Translations under genes and position numbers: made by a program | Notes under the pieces: generated by a model | Database searches by the model: none | What the model saw: only the letters and a program-made list of their open reading frames with translations | What the model was told of the DNA's origin: nothing | Origin: Atlantibacter hermannii | GTDB lineage: Bacteria; Pseudomonadota; Gammaproteobacteria; Enterobacterales; Enterobacteriaceae | Assembly: GCF_009907385.1 (NCBI RefSeq) | Contig: NZ_JAAATR010000010.1 | Span: 19,809-83,808 of the forward strand | Reading direction: 5' to 3' | Length of the DNA: 64,000 nt | Shown here: piece by piece, positions 48,375 through 61,913 of the stretch | Layout of the letters: the number at the start of each line of letters is the position of its first letter | Position numbering within the stretch: the first letter of the stretch is position 1

Positions 48375-48980
48375 ATGCCAATAACACCGCTAATTACCGC
48401 CGGTATTGAAGGGGCATTAAACGCCTTCTTATACCAGGATCGGGCGCTTAAATCTGCACGTCAGCGGTTGCAGGGAAAGGTGTTGCGTATTGCCCTCCGC
48501 GAGTTCTCTACCCCGCTGGTGTTGGTCTTCAGTGAACAGCAGGTTGACGTGCTGGGGCAGTGGGAAGGCGAGACCGACTGTTCGGTGACCACGCGCCTGT
48601 CGGTATTGCCTGAACTGCGCAATCGCCAGCAGCTGACCGCGCTGATCCGCCGGGGCGATCTGGAAGTCGAAGGCGACATTCAGGTGGTGCAAAACCTGGT
48701 GTCCCTGATGGATCTGGCGGAATTCGATCCTGCGGAACTGCTTGCGCCGTACATCGGCGACATCGCCGCCGAAGGGCTGGGCAAAATCTTTCGCACCGGC
48801 GCGCGCATCGTCAAAAAAGGCGTTGAGCGTAATCAGCGTTATCTGGCTGAAGCGGTAACGGAAGAGTGGCGTATGGCCCCCGGTCCGCTGGAAGTCGCCT
48901 GGTTTGCTGAAGAAACTGATGCACTTGCGCGATCGCTCGACGCGCTTATTGGTCGTTTAGAAACGCTGGAGGCCAAATGA
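48375..48980 (+). CDS. ubiJ: ubiquinone biosynthesis accessory factor UbiJ (SCP2 domain)
   Basis: A 201-residue protein with an N-terminal sterol-carrier-type SCP2 domain (about residues 10-115) and a C-terminal helical region ([14 protein letters not shown]). UbiJ binds ubiquinone intermediates and, with UbiK, helps the soluble Ubi complex. In E. coli the 3' half of this locus also yields an RNA, EsrE; I cannot judge its presence here. It overlaps ubiB by ATGA. Confidence 0.94.
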   Translation: MPITPLITAGIEGALNAFLYQDRALKSARQRLQGKVLRIALREFSTPLVLVFSEQQVDVLGQWEGETDCSVTTRLSVLPELRNRQQLTALIRRGDLEVEGDIQVVQNLVSLMDLAEFDPAELLAPYIGDIAAEGLGKIFRTGARIVKKGVERNQRYLAEAVTEEWRMAPGPLEVAWFAEETDALARSLDALIGRLETLEAK

Positions 48981-50623
48981 CGCCAGGTGAAATTCGGCGC
49001 CTGTACTTCATCATTCGTACTTTCTTAAGCTATGGGCTGGATGAGCTCATACCGAGGATCCGCATCACGTTGCCGCTGCGCTTATGGCGGCGTACGTTGT
49101 TCTGGATGCCCAACCGCCACGGCGATAAAGAGTTAGGCCAGCGTCTGCGGCTGGCGCTTCAGGAACTCGGCCCGGTGTGGATCAAGTTTGGTCAGATGCT
49201 GTCTACCCGCCGTGACCTGTTTCCTCCCCAGATTGCCGATCAGCTTGCCATGTTACAGGACCGCGTCGCGCCTTTTGACGGCGTGCTGGCGAAACGCCAA
49301 ATCGAAAAGTCGATGGGCGATATTCCGGTAGAAACCTGGTTCGATGATTTCGATATCAACCCTCTGGCCTCGGCATCTATCGCCCAGGTGCATACGGCGA
49401 AGCTGAAAGAGAACGGCAAAGAAGTCGTGATCAAGGTGATCCGCCCCGATATCCTGCCGATTATCCGCGCCGATATGAAGCTGATCTACCGTCTGGCGCG
49501 CTGGGTGCCGCGTTTATTGCCGGATGGCCGCCGTTTACGCCCGGTGGAAGTGGTACGGGAATATGAAAAAACGCTGATTGATGAGCTTAACCTGCTGCGC
49601 GAAGCGGCAAACGCTATTCAGTTGCGGCGCAATTTTGAAAACAGCCCAATGCTGTATGTGCCTGAAGTTTACTCAGATTATTGCAGTGAAAATATGCTGG
49701 TGATGGAGCGCATCTACGGTATTCCGGTCTCGGACGTGGAAACCCTTGAGCGCAACGGCACCAATATGAAACTGCTGGCGGAGCGCGGCGTTCAGGTGTT
49801 CTTCACCCAGGTGTTTCGCGACAGTTTCTTCCATGCCGATATGCATCCGGGCAATATTTTCGTCAGTTATGAACATCCTGAGAATCCTAAATATATCGGT
49901 ATTGACTGCGGCATCGTCGGCTCGCTGAATAAAGAAGATAAACGCTATCTGGCGGAGAACTTTATCGCCTTCTTTAACCGCGATTACCGTAAGGTTGCCG
50001 AGCTGCACGTCGATTCCGGGTGGGTGCCGCCGGATACCAACGTTGAAGAGTTTGAGTTCGCCATCCGTACCGTATGTGAACCCATCTTTGAGAAGCCGCT
50101 GGCGGAAATCTCTTTTGGCCATGTGCTGCTGAATTTGTTCAACACCGCGCGTCGCTTCAACATGGAAGTGCAGCCGCAACTGGTGCTGCTGCAAAAAACC
50201 TTACTGTATGTGGAAGGCGTTGGCCGCCAACTTTATCCACAGCTGGACTTGTGGAAGACGGCAAAACCATTCCTGGAATCCTGGATCAAAGATCAGGTGG
50301 GTTTTCCGGCGCTGGTGCGCTCTTTTAAAGAGAAAGCACCGTTCTGGATCGAAAAAATGCCAGAAATACCTGAACTGGTGTACGACAGTTTGCGCCAGGG
50401 CAAACAATTGCAACAAAGCGTTGATAAAATCGCCCGCGAGTTACACGAACAGCGCGTGCGGCAAGGCCAATCACGCTATCTGTTTGGTATTGGCGCCACG
50501 CTGTTGTTAAGCGGAACGTTAATGCTGGTGACTCGCCCGGAATGGGACTTAATCCCGGCATGGGTTATGGCGGGCGGTATCGTCGTATGGCTGATTGGCT
50601 GGCGTCGTACTGGCTCGATTTAA
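48977..50623 (+). CDS. ubiB: UbiB/COQ8-type kinase-like protein for ubiquinone synthesis
   Basis: The 548-residue protein has an atypical protein kinase-like fold. It contains the family KxGQ motif ([13 protein letters not shown]), the alanine-rich ASIAQVH loop in place of a glycine-rich loop, the ATP lysine in [22 protein letters not shown], and the catalytic HADMHPGN and DCG. Two C-terminal membrane segments ([17 protein letters not shown] and [14 protein letters not shown]) anchor it in the inner membrane. It supports ubiquinone production through ATPase activity. It overlaps ubiJ. Confidence 0.96.
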   Translation: MTPGEIRRLYFIIRTFLSYGLDELIPRIRITLPLRLWRRTLFWMPNRHGDKELGQRLRLALQELGPVWIKFGQMLSTRRDLFPPQIADQLAMLQDRVAPFDGVLAKRQIEKSMGDIPVETWFDDFDINPLASASIAQVHTAKLKENGKEVVIKVIRPDILPIIRADMKLIYRLARWVPRLLPDGRRLRPVEVVREYEKTLIDELNLLREAANAIQLRRNFENSPMLYVPEVYSDYCSENMLVMERIYGIPVSDVETLERNGTNMKLLAERGVQVFFTQVFRDSFFHADMHPGNIFVSYEHPENPKYIGIDCGIVGSLNKEDKRYLAENFIAFFNRDYRKVAELHVDSGWVPPDTNVEEFEFAIRTVCEPIFEKPLAEISFGHVLLNLFNTARRFNMEVQPQLVLLQKTLLYVEGVGRQLYPQLDLWKTAKPFLESWIKDQVGFPALVRSFKEKAPFWIEKMPEIPELVYDSLRQGKQLQQSVDKIARELHEQRVRQGQSRYLFGIGATLLLSGTLMLVTRPEWDLIPAWVMAGGIVVWLIGWRRTGSI

Positions 50624-50764
50624 AACATCATGGAATGACTGCGTTGAAATTATCAGCGTTCAGGCTGTAAAAAAGCGGGCCACATTTTCACAACTTACAC
50701 AAAAACTCTGTGACCGTTGTGGATATGTTTACCAACACTGATGCAGCCTGGATAATGAGCGGTA

Positions 50765-50770
50765 TATAAT
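50765..50770 (+). promoter_or_regulatory. candidate -10 of the tatABC promoter
   Basis: TATAAT (50765-50770) lies 40 bases before the tatA ATG. No good -35 is seen at 16-18 bases, so this is a partial match. The 186-base gap between ubiB and tatA holds no other feature that I can support. Confidence 0.4.
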
Positions 50771-50809
50771 GCGGTTTGCAAATTTCATCATCTGTAGCTG
50801 AGGATTTAT

Positions 50810-51061
50810 ATGGGTGGCATTAGTATTTGGCAGTTATTGATCATTGTCGTTATCGTCGTACTGCTTTTCGGTACCAAAAAGCTCAGTTCTTTGGGGTCCG
50901 ATCTGGGTGCCTCCATTAAAGGTTTCAAGAAAGCCATGGGCGATGACGAGCCGAAAAACACCTCTACTCAGGATGCTGATTTCACGGCGAAATCCCTTTC
51001 TGACAAGCAAAGCGACGTGAAGAAAGACGAAGCGAAGAGCAACGATAAAGAGCAGGTGTAA
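50810..51061 (+). CDS. tatA: Sec-independent translocase subunit TatA
   Basis: TatA forms the pore-like assembly of the twin-arginine export system. The 83-residue protein has an N-terminal membrane helix ([21 protein letters not shown]), the FGTKKL hinge, an amphipathic helix ([15 protein letters not shown]) and an acidic/basic tail. The tail is six residues shorter than in E. coli K-12, a variable part of the family. It is the first gene of tatABC, three bases before tatB. Confidence 0.96.
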   Translation: MGGISIWQLLIIVVIVVLLFGTKKLSSLGSDLGASIKGFKKAMGDDEPKNTSTQDADFTAKSLSDKQSDVKKDEAKSNDKEQV

Positions 51062-51064
51062 GCC

Positions 51065-51598
51065 GTGTTCGATATTGGTTTCGGTGAACTGGTTCTTGTC
51101 TTTGTCATCGGCCTCATTGTGTTGGGGCCGCAGCGTTTGCCTGTTGCGGTCAAAACCATTGCCGGGTGGGTGAGGGCGCTGCGTTCCCTTGCCACCACTG
51201 TGCAGAATGAGCTGACTCAGGAGTTAAAACTCCAGGAATTCCAGGACAGTCTCAAGAAAGTTGAGAAAGCGAGCCTCAGTAATCTCACCCCAGAGCTCAA
51301 GGCTTCCATGGATGAATTGCGTGAAGCGGCAGAGTCAATGAAACGCACTTATACGGCCAACGATCCGGAAAAGGCGCATGACGAAGCCCACACCATTCAT
51401 AATCCGATTGTGAAAGACAACGAAGCGGCGCATGAAGGCGTTACGCCAGCCACGGCGGAAAACCAGGTGAGCGCGTCGGCGCAAAAACCGGCTCCGGCCC
51501 CGTCTGCTGAGCAGCCTGTCGATCTGACCAAAGCGTCATCGGCTTCGACGTCTTCTCCGACAGGTGCCGCACCGTCGTCCTCAAGTGAAAAATCCTGA
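51065..51598 (+). CDS. tatB: Sec-independent translocase subunit TatB
   Basis: TatB forms the substrate receptor with TatC. The 177-residue protein starts with GTG (51065) and has the N-terminal helix [28 protein letters not shown] with the conserved Glu8, an amphipathic helix rich in [22 protein letters not shown], and a low-complexity Ala/Ser/Pro tail. It is separated from tatA by three bases and from tatC by two. Confidence 0.96.
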   Translation: MFDIGFGELVLVFVIGLIVLGPQRLPVAVKTIAGWVRALRSLATTVQNELTQELKLQEFQDSLKKVEKASLSNLTPELKASMDELREAAESMKRTYTANDPEKAHDEAHTIHNPIVKDNEAAHEGVTPATAENQVSASAQKPAPAPSAEQPVDLTKASSASTSSPTGAAPSSSSEKS

Positions 51599-51600
51599 AC

Positions 51601-52368
51601 ATGGCTGTAGAAGATACTCAACCCCTAATCAGTCACCTGATTGAACTGCGTAAGCGTCTGCTGAACTGCGTCGTCGCGATCCTGGCAATCTTCCTGGCGC
51701 TGGTTTATTTCGCCAACGATATCTATCAAATGGTCTCCGCGCCGTTGATAAGCCAGATGCCGCAGGGTGCAACCATGATTGCCACCGATGTGGCATCGCC
51801 GTTTTTCACGCCAATCAAGCTGACCATGATGGTGTCGGTGATCCTGTCCGCGCCGGTGATCCTCTATCAGGTGTGGGCATTCATCGCCCCGGCGCTGTAC
51901 AAACATGAACGCCGTTTAGTGGTGCCGCTGTTGGTATCCAGTACGCTGCTGTTCTATATCGGTATGGCGTTTGCTTATTTCGTGGTGTTCCCGCTGGCGT
52001 TTGGCTTCCTGACGCATACCGCGCCGGTCGGCGTGGTAGTTTCAACCGATATCGCCAGCTACCTGAGCTTCGTCATGGCGCTGTTTATGGCGTTTGGCGT
52101 GTCGTTTGAAGTCCCGGTCGCTATTGTGCTGCTGTGCTGGATGGGCGTGACCACGCCGGAAGACTTACGTAAAAAGCGGCCATATGTGTTAGTGGGCGCG
52201 TTTGTCGTGGGTATGCTGCTGACGCCGCCGGATGTTTTCTCCCAGACCTTACTGGCTATTCCGATGTATTTCCTGTTTGAAGTCGGCGTATTCTTCGCGC
52301 GCTTCTACGTCGGTAAGCGACGTATGCCGTCTGAAGAAGACGACGAAACGGAAGCCACGAAAGAGTAA
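51601..52368 (+). CDS. tatC: Sec-independent translocase subunit TatC
   Basis: TatC is the six-helix inner-membrane core that binds twin-arginine signal peptides. The 255-residue protein begins with the signal-binding [16 protein letters not shown] and has the periplasmic [25 protein letters not shown] and ALYKHERR blocks. The C-terminal cytoplasmic tail is charged ([11 protein letters not shown]). It is the third gene of tatABC and is followed by an intrinsic terminator before tatD. Confidence 0.97.
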   Translation: MAVEDTQPLISHLIELRKRLLNCVVAILAIFLALVYFANDIYQMVSAPLISQMPQGATMIATDVASPFFTPIKLTMMVSVILSAPVILYQVWAFIAPALYKHERRLVVPLLVSSTLLFYIGMAFAYFVVFPLAFGFLTHTAPVGVVVSTDIASYLSFVMALFMAFGVSFEVPVAIVLLCWMGVTTPEDLRKKRPYVLVGAFVVGMLLTPPDVFSQTLLAIPMYFLFEVGVFFARFYVGKRRMPSEEDDETEATKE

Positions 52369-52372
52369 CTGA

Positions 52373-52396
52373 AACCGCCCACCGGGCGGTTTTTTA
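52373..52396 (+). terminator. intrinsic terminator after tatC
   Basis: AACCGCCC (52373-52380), loop ACC and GGGCGGTT (52384-52391), followed by TTTTT. It probably lets only part of the transcription pass into tatD. Confidence 0.88.
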
Positions 52397-52409
52397 CAGG
52401 ATAAATCGC

Positions 52410-53192
52410 ATGTTTGATATTGGCGTTAACCTCACCAGCGGGCAGTTTGATAAAGATCGGGATGATGTGGTGGCGCGGGCTTTCGCCGCAGGCGTATCGG
52501 GCATGTTGATAACCGGCACCAGTTTGCACGAGAGCCAGCAGGCGCAGCAGCTCGCCCGCCGCTACGACAACTGTTGGTCCACCGCCGGCGTTCATCCCCA
52601 TGACGCCAGCCACTGGCTGCCTGAGACCACCGATGCGCTGCGTGAACTGGCGAACACGCCCGAAGTGGTCGCCATTGGTGAATGCGGGCTGGATTTCAAC
52701 CGCAACTATTCCACGCCGGAAGATCAGGAGCGGGCGTTCAGCGCTCAACTGGCGCTGGCGGCGGAGTTATCAATGCCGGTGTTTATGCATTGCCGGGATG
52801 CCCATGAACGGTTTGTCGCGCTGCTGACGCCGTGGCTCGATAAGCTGCCGGGCGCGGTATTGCACTGCTTTACCGGCACACGCGAAGAGGCGCGGGCGTG
52901 TCTGGATCTGGGGGTGTATTTAGGCATTACCGGTTGGGTATGCGATGAGCGTCGCGGGCTTGAATTGCGTGAATTGCTGCCGATGATCCCCGCCAATAAA
53001 CTGTTTTTTGAAACCGATGCCCCGTGGCTGTTGCCGCGCGATCTGCCGGTCAAACCCTCATCGCGCCGTAACGAGCCGGGCTACTTGCCGCATATCATTA
53101 CCCAGTCGGCGATGTGGCGTGGAGAAGATGCGCAACAGCTGATTCAGCAAACTGACGAGAATGTCCGTTCGCTGTTTGGCATTCGCTTCTGA
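52410..53192 (+). CDS. tatD: 3'-5' ssDNA/RNA exonuclease TatD
   Basis: A 260-residue metal-dependent TIM-barrel hydrolase. Metal ligands and family signatures are [43 protein letters not shown] and [13 protein letters not shown]. Despite its name it is not needed for Tat export; it is a Mg2+-dependent exonuclease linked to DNA repair and RNA quality control. The stop abuts the stop of the convergent rfaH. Confidence 0.95.
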   Translation: MFDIGVNLTSGQFDKDRDDVVARAFAAGVSGMLITGTSLHESQQAQQLARRYDNCWSTAGVHPHDASHWLPETTDALRELANTPEVVAIGECGLDFNRNYSTPEDQERAFSAQLALAAELSMPVFMHCRDAHERFVALLTPWLDKLPGAVLHCFTGTREEARACLDLGVYLGITGWVCDERRGLELRELLPMIPANKLFFETDAPWLLPRDLPVKPSSRRNEPGYLPHIITQSAMWRGEDAQQLIQQTDENVRSLFGIRF

Positions 53193-53681
53193 TTACTGTT
53201 TTTTGAACTCGGTGTTCTGCACGCTTTGCAGAACCTGTTGATTAAGCAGATTTAACAACAGCATGGAGCGCGCCTCGCCGTCAGGCTCGGTAAATATCGC
53301 ATCCAGCCCTTTAAACGCGCCGTGAGTAATCACAACGGTATCGCCAGGATATGGCGTGCCCGGATCGGTTATCTCTTCAGACTGGTATTGAACCAGCTGG
53401 TCAATAACGGTAACCGGTACGGTGGCGGGTTGGGTGCCGAAGCGAACAAAGTGGCTGACGCCGCGTGTGGCGTTGATGGTGGTGGTGTGAATGACTTCCG
53501 GGTCGAATTCGATAAACAGGTAATTGGGGAACAGCGGCTCACTGACTGTTGTACGTTTCCCACGCACGATTTTTTCCAGCGTGATCATCGGCGTGAGGCA
53601 GGTCACCGCCTGACGTTCCAGATGCTCTTGCGCACGCTGAAGCTGACCTCGTTTGCAGTACAGTAGATACCAGGATTGCAT
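53193..53681 (-). CDS. rfaH: transcription antiterminator RfaH
   Basis: RfaH is a NusG paralogue recruited to ops-containing operons (LPS core, O antigen, capsule, toxins), where it aids elongation and translation. The 162-residue product has the N-terminal NGN domain ([24 protein letters not shown] and [35 protein letters not shown]) and the C-terminal KOW domain that refolds from alpha to beta. The start is ATG 53681; a GTG two codons upstream is possible. The 182-base gap to ubiD is divergent; I see no ops element in it. Confidence 0.95.
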   Translation of the reverse strand: MQSWYLLYCKRGQLQRAQEHLERQAVTCLTPMITLEKIVRGKRTTVSEPLFPNYLFIEFDPEVIHTTTINATRGVSHFVRFGTQPATVPVTVIDQLVQYQSEEITDPGTPYPGDTVVITHGAFKGLDAIFTEPDGEARSMLLLNLLNQQVLQSVQNTEFKKQ

Positions 53682-53863
53682 AAACACTCTTCTTCAATAA
53701 CCAGGCGCAAAAGGATATCAAAACTCCTTTTATATAGCTAAAACCATTATAACTAACAGATAAGATGCTCTCGTATCAGTTCACGCTAATTTAACAAAAT
53801 TACAGCATGCCTGCGACGAACACCGTATAATGAAGCGCTAAACGAAAAGGCATAAAAAACTGC

Positions 53864-55348
53864 ATGAAATATCACGATCTGCGCGATTTCCTGACGCTGC
53901 TTGAGCAGCAGGGCGAGTTAAAACGCATCTCGCTGGCTGTTGATCCTCATCTTGAGATGACCGAAATTGCTGACCGCACATTACGTGCCGGTGGGCCGGC
54001 ATTGCTTTTTGAAAACCCGAAAGGGTATGACATGCCGGTGCTCTGCAACCTGTTTGGCACGCCGAAGCGCGTGGCGATGGGGATGGGGCAGGAGGATGTA
54101 ACGGCGCTGCGCGAAGTAGGAAAACTGCTCGCTTTTTTAAAAGAGCCTGAGCCGCCGCGCGGATTTCGCGATCTGTTTGATAAATTGCCGCAGTTTAAAC
54201 AAGTCCTGAATATGCCGACCAAACGCCTGCGCGGCGCGCCATGCCAGCAAAAAGTGCTGCAGGGCGAACAGGTGGATCTCACCCGTATTCCGATTATGCA
54301 GTGCTGGCCAGATGATGCCGCACCGTTAATCACCTGGGGGCTGACCGTGACCCGTGGCCCGCACAAAGAGCGCCAGAATCTGGGGATCTATCGCCAGCAG
54401 TTGATGGGTAAAAACAAACTGATTATGCGCTGGCTATCCCATCGCGGCGGCGCGTTAGATTTCCAGGAGTGGTGCGCGGCGCATCCCGGCGAACGTTTCC
54501 CGGTCTCCGTGGCGTTAGGCGCCGATCCGGCCACCATCCTCGGCGCGGTAACGCCCGTGCCGGATACCCTGTCGGAATACGCCTTTGCCGGACTGCTGCG
54601 CGGCACCAAAACCGAAGTGGTCAAATGCCTGTCCAACGATCTGGAAGTGCCTGCCAGCGCGGAAATCGTGCTGGAAGGGTATATCGAGCAGGGTGAAATG
54701 GCGCCGGAAGGGCCGTACGGCGACCATACGGGTTACTACAATGAAGTGGATAACTTCCCGGTATTCACGGTGACGCACATTACCCAGCGCGAAGACGCCA
54801 TTTATCACTCCACTTACACCGGTCGCCCGCCAGATGAGCCTGCGGTGCTGGGCGTGGCGTTGAACGAAGTCTTCGTGCCGATTTTGCAGAAGCAATTCCC
54901 GGAAATTGTCGATTTTTATCTGCCGCCGGAAGGCTGCTCTTACCGCCTTGCCGTCGTCACCATGAAGAAGCAGTACGCCGGGCACGCCAGGCGTGTGATG
55001 ATGGGGGTGTGGTCATTCCTGCGGCAGTTTATGTATACCAAGTTTGTCATTGTCTGTGATGACGATGTCAATGCGCGTGACTGGAACGATGTAATCTGGG
55101 CCATCACCACGCGTATGGATCCGGCGCGCGACACCGTTCTGGTAGAGAATACGCCGATCGATTACCTGGATTTTGCCTCGCCGGTTTCCGGTTTGGGTTC
55201 AAAAATGGGACTGGACGCCACCAACAAATGGCCCGGCGAAACCCAGCGTGAATGGGGTCGTCCGATTCAAAAGGATCCGGCGGTGGTCGAACGTATCGAC
55301 GCCATCTGGGATCAACTGGCCATTTTTAATGACGGTAAAAGCGCCTGA
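53864..55348 (+). CDS. ubiD: 4-hydroxy-3-polyprenylbenzoate decarboxylase UbiD
   Basis: UbiD decarboxylates 3-octaprenyl-4-hydroxybenzoate using prenylated FMN made by UbiX. The 494-residue protein has [25 protein letters not shown] (prFMN and metal binding), [12 protein letters not shown], the catalytic Glu in [17 protein letters not shown], and [32 protein letters not shown] 53864 gives a product three residues shorter than E. coli; no upstream in-frame start is available. It is 45 bases before fre. Confidence 0.96.
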   Translation: MKYHDLRDFLTLLEQQGELKRISLAVDPHLEMTEIADRTLRAGGPALLFENPKGYDMPVLCNLFGTPKRVAMGMGQEDVTALREVGKLLAFLKEPEPPRGFRDLFDKLPQFKQVLNMPTKRLRGAPCQQKVLQGEQVDLTRIPIMQCWPDDAAPLITWGLTVTRGPHKERQNLGIYRQQLMGKNKLIMRWLSHRGGALDFQEWCAAHPGERFPVSVALGADPATILGAVTPVPDTLSEYAFAGLLRGTKTEVVKCLSNDLEVPASAEIVLEGYIEQGEMAPEGPYGDHTGYYNEVDNFPVFTVTHITQREDAIYHSTYTGRPPDEPAVLGVALNEVFVPILQKQFPEIVDFYLPPEGCSYRLAVVTMKKQYAGHARRVMMGVWSFLRQFMYTKFVIVCDDDVNARDWNDVIWAITTRMDPARDTVLVENTPIDYLDFASPVSGLGSKMGLDATNKWPGETQREWGRPIQKDPAVVERIDAIWDQLAIFNDGKSA

Positions 55349-55393
55349 CGCGACCGTTGCGGTTTTGCAATATTGACCCGACAGAGGGAACGC

Positions 55394-56095
55394 ATGACAA
55401 CCTTAAGCTGTAAAGTGACCTCGGTGGACGCGATCACAGAAACCGTGTACCGCGTTCGTTTAGTACCGGACTCACCTTTTTCCTTTCGTGCCGGCCAGTA
55501 CCTGATGGTGGTAATGGACGAGCGCGATAAGCGCCCGTTCTCTATGGCTTCAACGCCGGACGAACAGGGGTTCATTGAACTGCATATCGGCGCATCGGAG
55601 CTCAATCTCTACGCCATGGCGGTGATGGACCGCATTCTTAAAGATCGCGAGATCGTCATTGATATTCCGCATGGCGACGCGTGGCTGCGTGACGAAGACG
55701 ATCGTCCGCTGATCCTGATCGCGGGCGGCACCGGGTTTTCTTATGCACGCTCAATTCTGTTTACCGCGCTGGCGCGTAATCCTGCCCGTGAAATCGCCAT
55801 CTACTGGGGCGGCCGGGAAGAGAAACATCTCTATGATTTAGCCGAGCTGGAAGCGCTGTCGGTGAATCACCCGAATCTCAGCGTGGTGCCGGTAGTGGAA
55901 CAGCCGGAAGAAGCGTGGCGCGGCCGCAGCGGAACGGTGCTGACGGCGGTTATGCAGGATTTCGGGACCCTGAGCGAGCACGACATTTATATTGCCGGAC
56001 GCTTTGAGATGGCGAAAATCGCCCGGGATCTGTTCTGCAACGAGCGTGGCGCGCGTGAAGACCGGATGTTTGGCGACGCGTTTTCGTTTATTTGA
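55394..56095 (+). CDS. fre: NAD(P)H-flavin reductase Fre
   Basis: Fre reduces free flavins (FMN, FAD, riboflavin) with NAD(P)H, supporting ferric iron reduction and ribonucleotide reductase activation. The 233-residue protein has the ferredoxin reductase-like fold: flavin-binding [12 protein letters not shown]-binding [14 protein letters not shown] and [13 protein letters not shown], and the C-terminal GDAFSFI. ATG 55394 follows an AGAGGGAA ribosome site. It is probably co-transcribed with ubiD. Confidence 0.96.
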   Translation: MTTLSCKVTSVDAITETVYRVRLVPDSPFSFRAGQYLMVVMDERDKRPFSMASTPDEQGFIELHIGASELNLYAMAVMDRILKDREIVIDIPHGDAWLRDEDDRPLILIAGGTGFSYARSILFTALARNPAREIAIYWGGREEKHLYDLAELEALSVNHPNLSVVPVVEQPEEAWRGRSGTVLTAVMQDFGTLSEHDIYIAGRFEMAKIARDLFCNERGAREDRMFGDAFSFI

Positions 56096-56133
56096 TCGTG
56101 GAAGAGTCATCGCTCATGTGATGGCTTCTGAAC

Positions 56134-56160
56134 ATAAAAAACCCGCCCCTGACAGGCGGG
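56134..56160 (-). terminator. terminator of the fadBA transcript
   Basis: CCCGCC (56142-56147) pairs with GGCGGG (56155-56160). Read on the minus strand, the stem is followed by TTTTTTATG, so it stops leftward transcription from fadBA. The plus-strand side lacks a T run. Confidence 0.75.
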
Positions 56161-56182
56161 AAGAACGGCAACTAAACTTTCT

Positions 56183-56305
56183 CTCTTCGCCATTGTCACC
56201 ATAGCGGCGTTGGCTGCGTTCGTTCACCCGAATCACTTACTTAGGTAAGCTCATCGGGATTCACTTACTTGCCGCCTTGCTACGGCACCAATGGCTTTGA
56301 GATCT
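56183..56305. repeat. ERIC repeat downstream of fre and fadA
   Basis: The core GCGTTCGTTCACCCGAATCACT, then TAGGTAAGCTCATCGGGATTCAC, matches the ERIC centre. The arms (CGCCATTGTCACCATAGC on the left; GCTACGGCACCAATGGC on the right) form the outer palindrome. It lies in the likely fadBA 3' untranslated region, upstream of the leftward terminator. Confidence 0.85.
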
Positions 56306-56370
56306 TTCTCTCTTCGCCATTGCCACCGTAGCGGCGTTTTTCTGCCGCTACGGTGTGGCGTGAATGATGC
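56304..56370. repeat. internally deleted second ERIC copy (hairpin)
   Basis: Bases 56304-56338 repeat 56177-56211 with two differences, at an offset of 127 bases. After the left arm the ERIC centre is missing, and an inverted arm follows: CACCGTAGCGGC (56324-56335) pairs perfectly with GCCGCTACGGTG (56344-56355) around eight bases. This looks like left and right ends of an ERIC joined by an internal deletion. Confidence 0.6.
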
Positions 56371-56376
56371 GATAAC

Positions 56377-59740
<3,364 letters not shown>

Positions 59741-59766
59741 GTCAGTCTCCTGAATCCAGCATGGGG

Positions 59767-59783
59767 ATCTGGTCGTACCAGAT
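59767..59783. promoter_or_regulatory. FadR operator of fadBA
   Basis: ATCTGGTCGTACCAGAT is a palindrome with a single unpaired centre region and matches the FadR consensus half-sites (ATCTGGT and ACCAGAT). It lies 27 bases upstream of the fadB start. Long-chain acyl-CoA releases FadR, inducing beta-oxidation. Confidence 0.88.
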
Positions 59784-59931
59784 GACTCGGAGTGTGGAAT
59801 TGATGTTAATGAAATGCAAATGAGACTTTAAAAATTTGCAAAGGGGATCACGGATGGTCGAAATCGCTGCGGTGCTGAATCGGTATGCTAAGATGCGAGA
59901 ATTTATTGTTGAACAAGAAGAAGGGTAGATT

Positions 59932-61263
59932 ATGGATTCGCTGGCAACACTTTATAAAAATCACCTGGCGACGCTACAGGAACGCACGCGGGATGTGCTC
60001 TCTCGTTTTCAACTTGATGCGCTGCTGATCCACTCCGGTGAGCTGTTTAACGTCTTTCTTGACGATCATCCGTATCCGTTCAAAGTCAATCCGCAGTTCA
60101 AGGCGTGGGTACCCGTCACCCAGGTGCCAAATTGCTGGCTGCTGGTGGATGGCGTGAATAAGCCGAAGCTGTGGTTCTATCTGCCGGTGGATTACTGGCA
60201 TAACGTCGAGCCGCTACCGACCTCGTTCTGGACCGAGGAAATCGACATTATCGCGCTGCCTAAAGCCGACGGCATTGCCAGCCAACTGCCAACAGGTCGC
60301 GGCAATATGGCGTATATCGGGCCGGTGCCGGAGCGGGCGTTGCAGCTGGAAATCCCCGCCGCCAATATCAACCCGAAAGGCGTCATCGACTATCTGCATT
60401 ACTACCGCTCTTATAAAACGGATTATGAACTGGCCTGCATGCGCGAAGCGCAGAAAACGGCGGTAAACGGGCATCAGGCGGCGCACGAAGCGTTTCTGTC
60501 CGGGATGAGCGAATTTGATATCAACCAGGCGTATCTCACTGCCACCGGTCATCGCGATACCGATGTGCCTTACAGCAATATCGTGGCGCTGAACGAACAT
60601 GCCGCCGTGCTGCACTACACCAAACTCGATCACCGCGCGCCTTCTGAAATGCGCAGCTTCCTGCTGGACGCCGGGGCAGAATACAACGGCTATGCCGCGG
60701 ATTTGACCCGCACCTGGGCGGCGAATAGCGATAACGACTATGCGCAGCTGATTAAAGACGTTAATGAAGAACAGCTGGCGCTGATCGCCACCATGAAGGC
60801 GGGCGTGCGTTATACCGAATACCATCTCCAGTTCCATCAACGCATCGCCAAATTGCTGAAACGTCATCAGCTCGTAACTGATATTAGTGAAGAAGCGATG
60901 GTGGAAGCCGACATCACCGGGCCGTTTATGCCGCACGGGATTGGGCATCCGTTGGGCCTGCAGGTGCATGACGTGGCGGGCTTTATGCAGGATAACGGCG
61001 GCACTCATCTTCCTGCGCCGGAAAAATACCCATACCTGCGCTGCACCCGCGTGCTTGAGCCGGGTATGGTGCTGACCATCGAGCCAGGCATTTACTTTAT
61101 TGAGTCGCTGCTGGCCCCGTGGCGCGAAGGGCAATATGCGAAACACTTCAACTGGCAGAAAATCGACGCGCTGAAGCCGTTTGGCGGGATCCGCATTGAA
61201 GATAACGTCGTGATCCATGAGAACAGCATTGAGAACATGACGCGGGACCTGAAACTCGCCTGA
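59932..61263 (+). CDS. pepQ: Xaa-Pro dipeptidase PepQ
   Basis: PepQ is a Mn2+-dependent prolidase that cleaves X-Pro dipeptides. The 443-residue protein has the pita-bread fold of M24 peptidases. Metal ligands are seen in [21 protein letters not shown] (two Asp), [15 protein letters not shown] (His), [11 protein letters not shown] (Glu) and [13 protein letters not shown] (Glu). ATG 59932 follows AAGAAGGGTAG. It is divergent from fadB and overlaps yigZ by one base (TGATG). Confidence 0.96.
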   Translation: MDSLATLYKNHLATLQERTRDVLSRFQLDALLIHSGELFNVFLDDHPYPFKVNPQFKAWVPVTQVPNCWLLVDGVNKPKLWFYLPVDYWHNVEPLPTSFWTEEIDIIALPKADGIASQLPTGRGNMAYIGPVPERALQLEIPAANINPKGVIDYLHYYRSYKTDYELACMREAQKTAVNGHQAAHEAFLSGMSEFDINQAYLTATGHRDTDVPYSNIVALNEHAAVLHYTKLDHRAPSEMRSFLLDAGAEYNGYAADLTRTWAANSDNDYAQLIKDVNEEQLALIATMKAGVRYTEYHLQFHQRIAKLLKRHQLVTDISEEAMVEADITGPFMPHGIGHPLGLQVHDVAGFMQDNGGTHLPAPEKYPYLRCTRVLEPGMVLTIEPGIYFIESLLAPWREGQYAKHFNWQKIDALKPFGGIRIEDNVVIHENSIENMTRDLKLA

Positions 61264-61874
61264 TGGAAAGTTGGCTTATTCCGGCTCAGCCGGTCACCCT
61301 GACGGAAGAGATTAAAAAAAGCCGCTTTATTACCCGCCTGGCGCATACGCCAGGCGTGGAGGCGGCAAAAGCCTTTGTAGCGCAGATGCGCGCGGAGTAT
61401 CCCGATGCGCGTCACCACTGTTTTGCCTGGGTGGCGGGCGCGCCGGATGATTCGCAGCAGTTGGGGTTTTCGGATGACGGCGAGCCGGCTGGCACGGCTG
61501 GCAAGCCGATGCTGGCCCAGCTTATGGGCTATGGGGTAGGCGAAATTACCGCCGTGGTGATTCGTTATTACGGCGGCGTAAAGCTTGGTACTGGCGGCCT
61601 GGTAAAAGCCTATGGCGGCGGTGTTCAGCAGGCGCTGACGCAACTCTCCACGCTGCGCAAAGTGCCGCTGACTGAATATACTTTGCAGTGTGATTATGCG
61701 CAGCTGGCAGGGGTTGAGGCGTTGGTTAAGCAGTATGACGGCCTGATTGTGCACAGCGATTTTCAGGCCAGCGTACAGTTACGTATTGCGTTACCGCATC
61801 TGCAACTGCCGGAATTTACAGCAAAGCTGACGGATTTTAGTCGCGGCGCATTGCATTTGTTACCGATTGAATAA
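61263..61874 (+). CDS. yigZ: IMPACT-family protein YigZ
   Basis: A 203-residue UPF0029/IMPACT family protein with an N-terminal ribosomal S5 domain 2-like fold (EEIKKSRFITRLAHTPGVEAAKAFVAQMRAEYPDARHHCFAW) and the signature GEPAGTAGKPMLAQLMGYGVGEITAVVIRYYGGVKLGTGGLVKAYGG. A C-terminal ferredoxin-like domain follows. The bacterial function is not established; the eukaryotic relative IMPACT controls GCN2. It is coupled to pepQ and lies 39 bases before trkH. Confidence 0.93.
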   Translation: MESWLIPAQPVTLTEEIKKSRFITRLAHTPGVEAAKAFVAQMRAEYPDARHHCFAWVAGAPDDSQQLGFSDDGEPAGTAGKPMLAQLMGYGVGEITAVVIRYYGGVKLGTGGLVKAYGGGVQQALTQLSTLRKVPLTEYTLQCDYAQLAGVEALVKQYDGLIVHSDFQASVQLRIALPHLQLPEFTAKLTDFSRGALHLLPIE

Positions 61875-61913
61875 TAATCCACACCTCTTTTTTGACTTCT
61901 AAGGAAGTGGCTA

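Noticed and set aside
60214..61218. Minus-strand ORF of 334 codons
   Set aside because: It is fully antisense to pepQ, which carries all metal-binding motifs. It has no recognisable domain.
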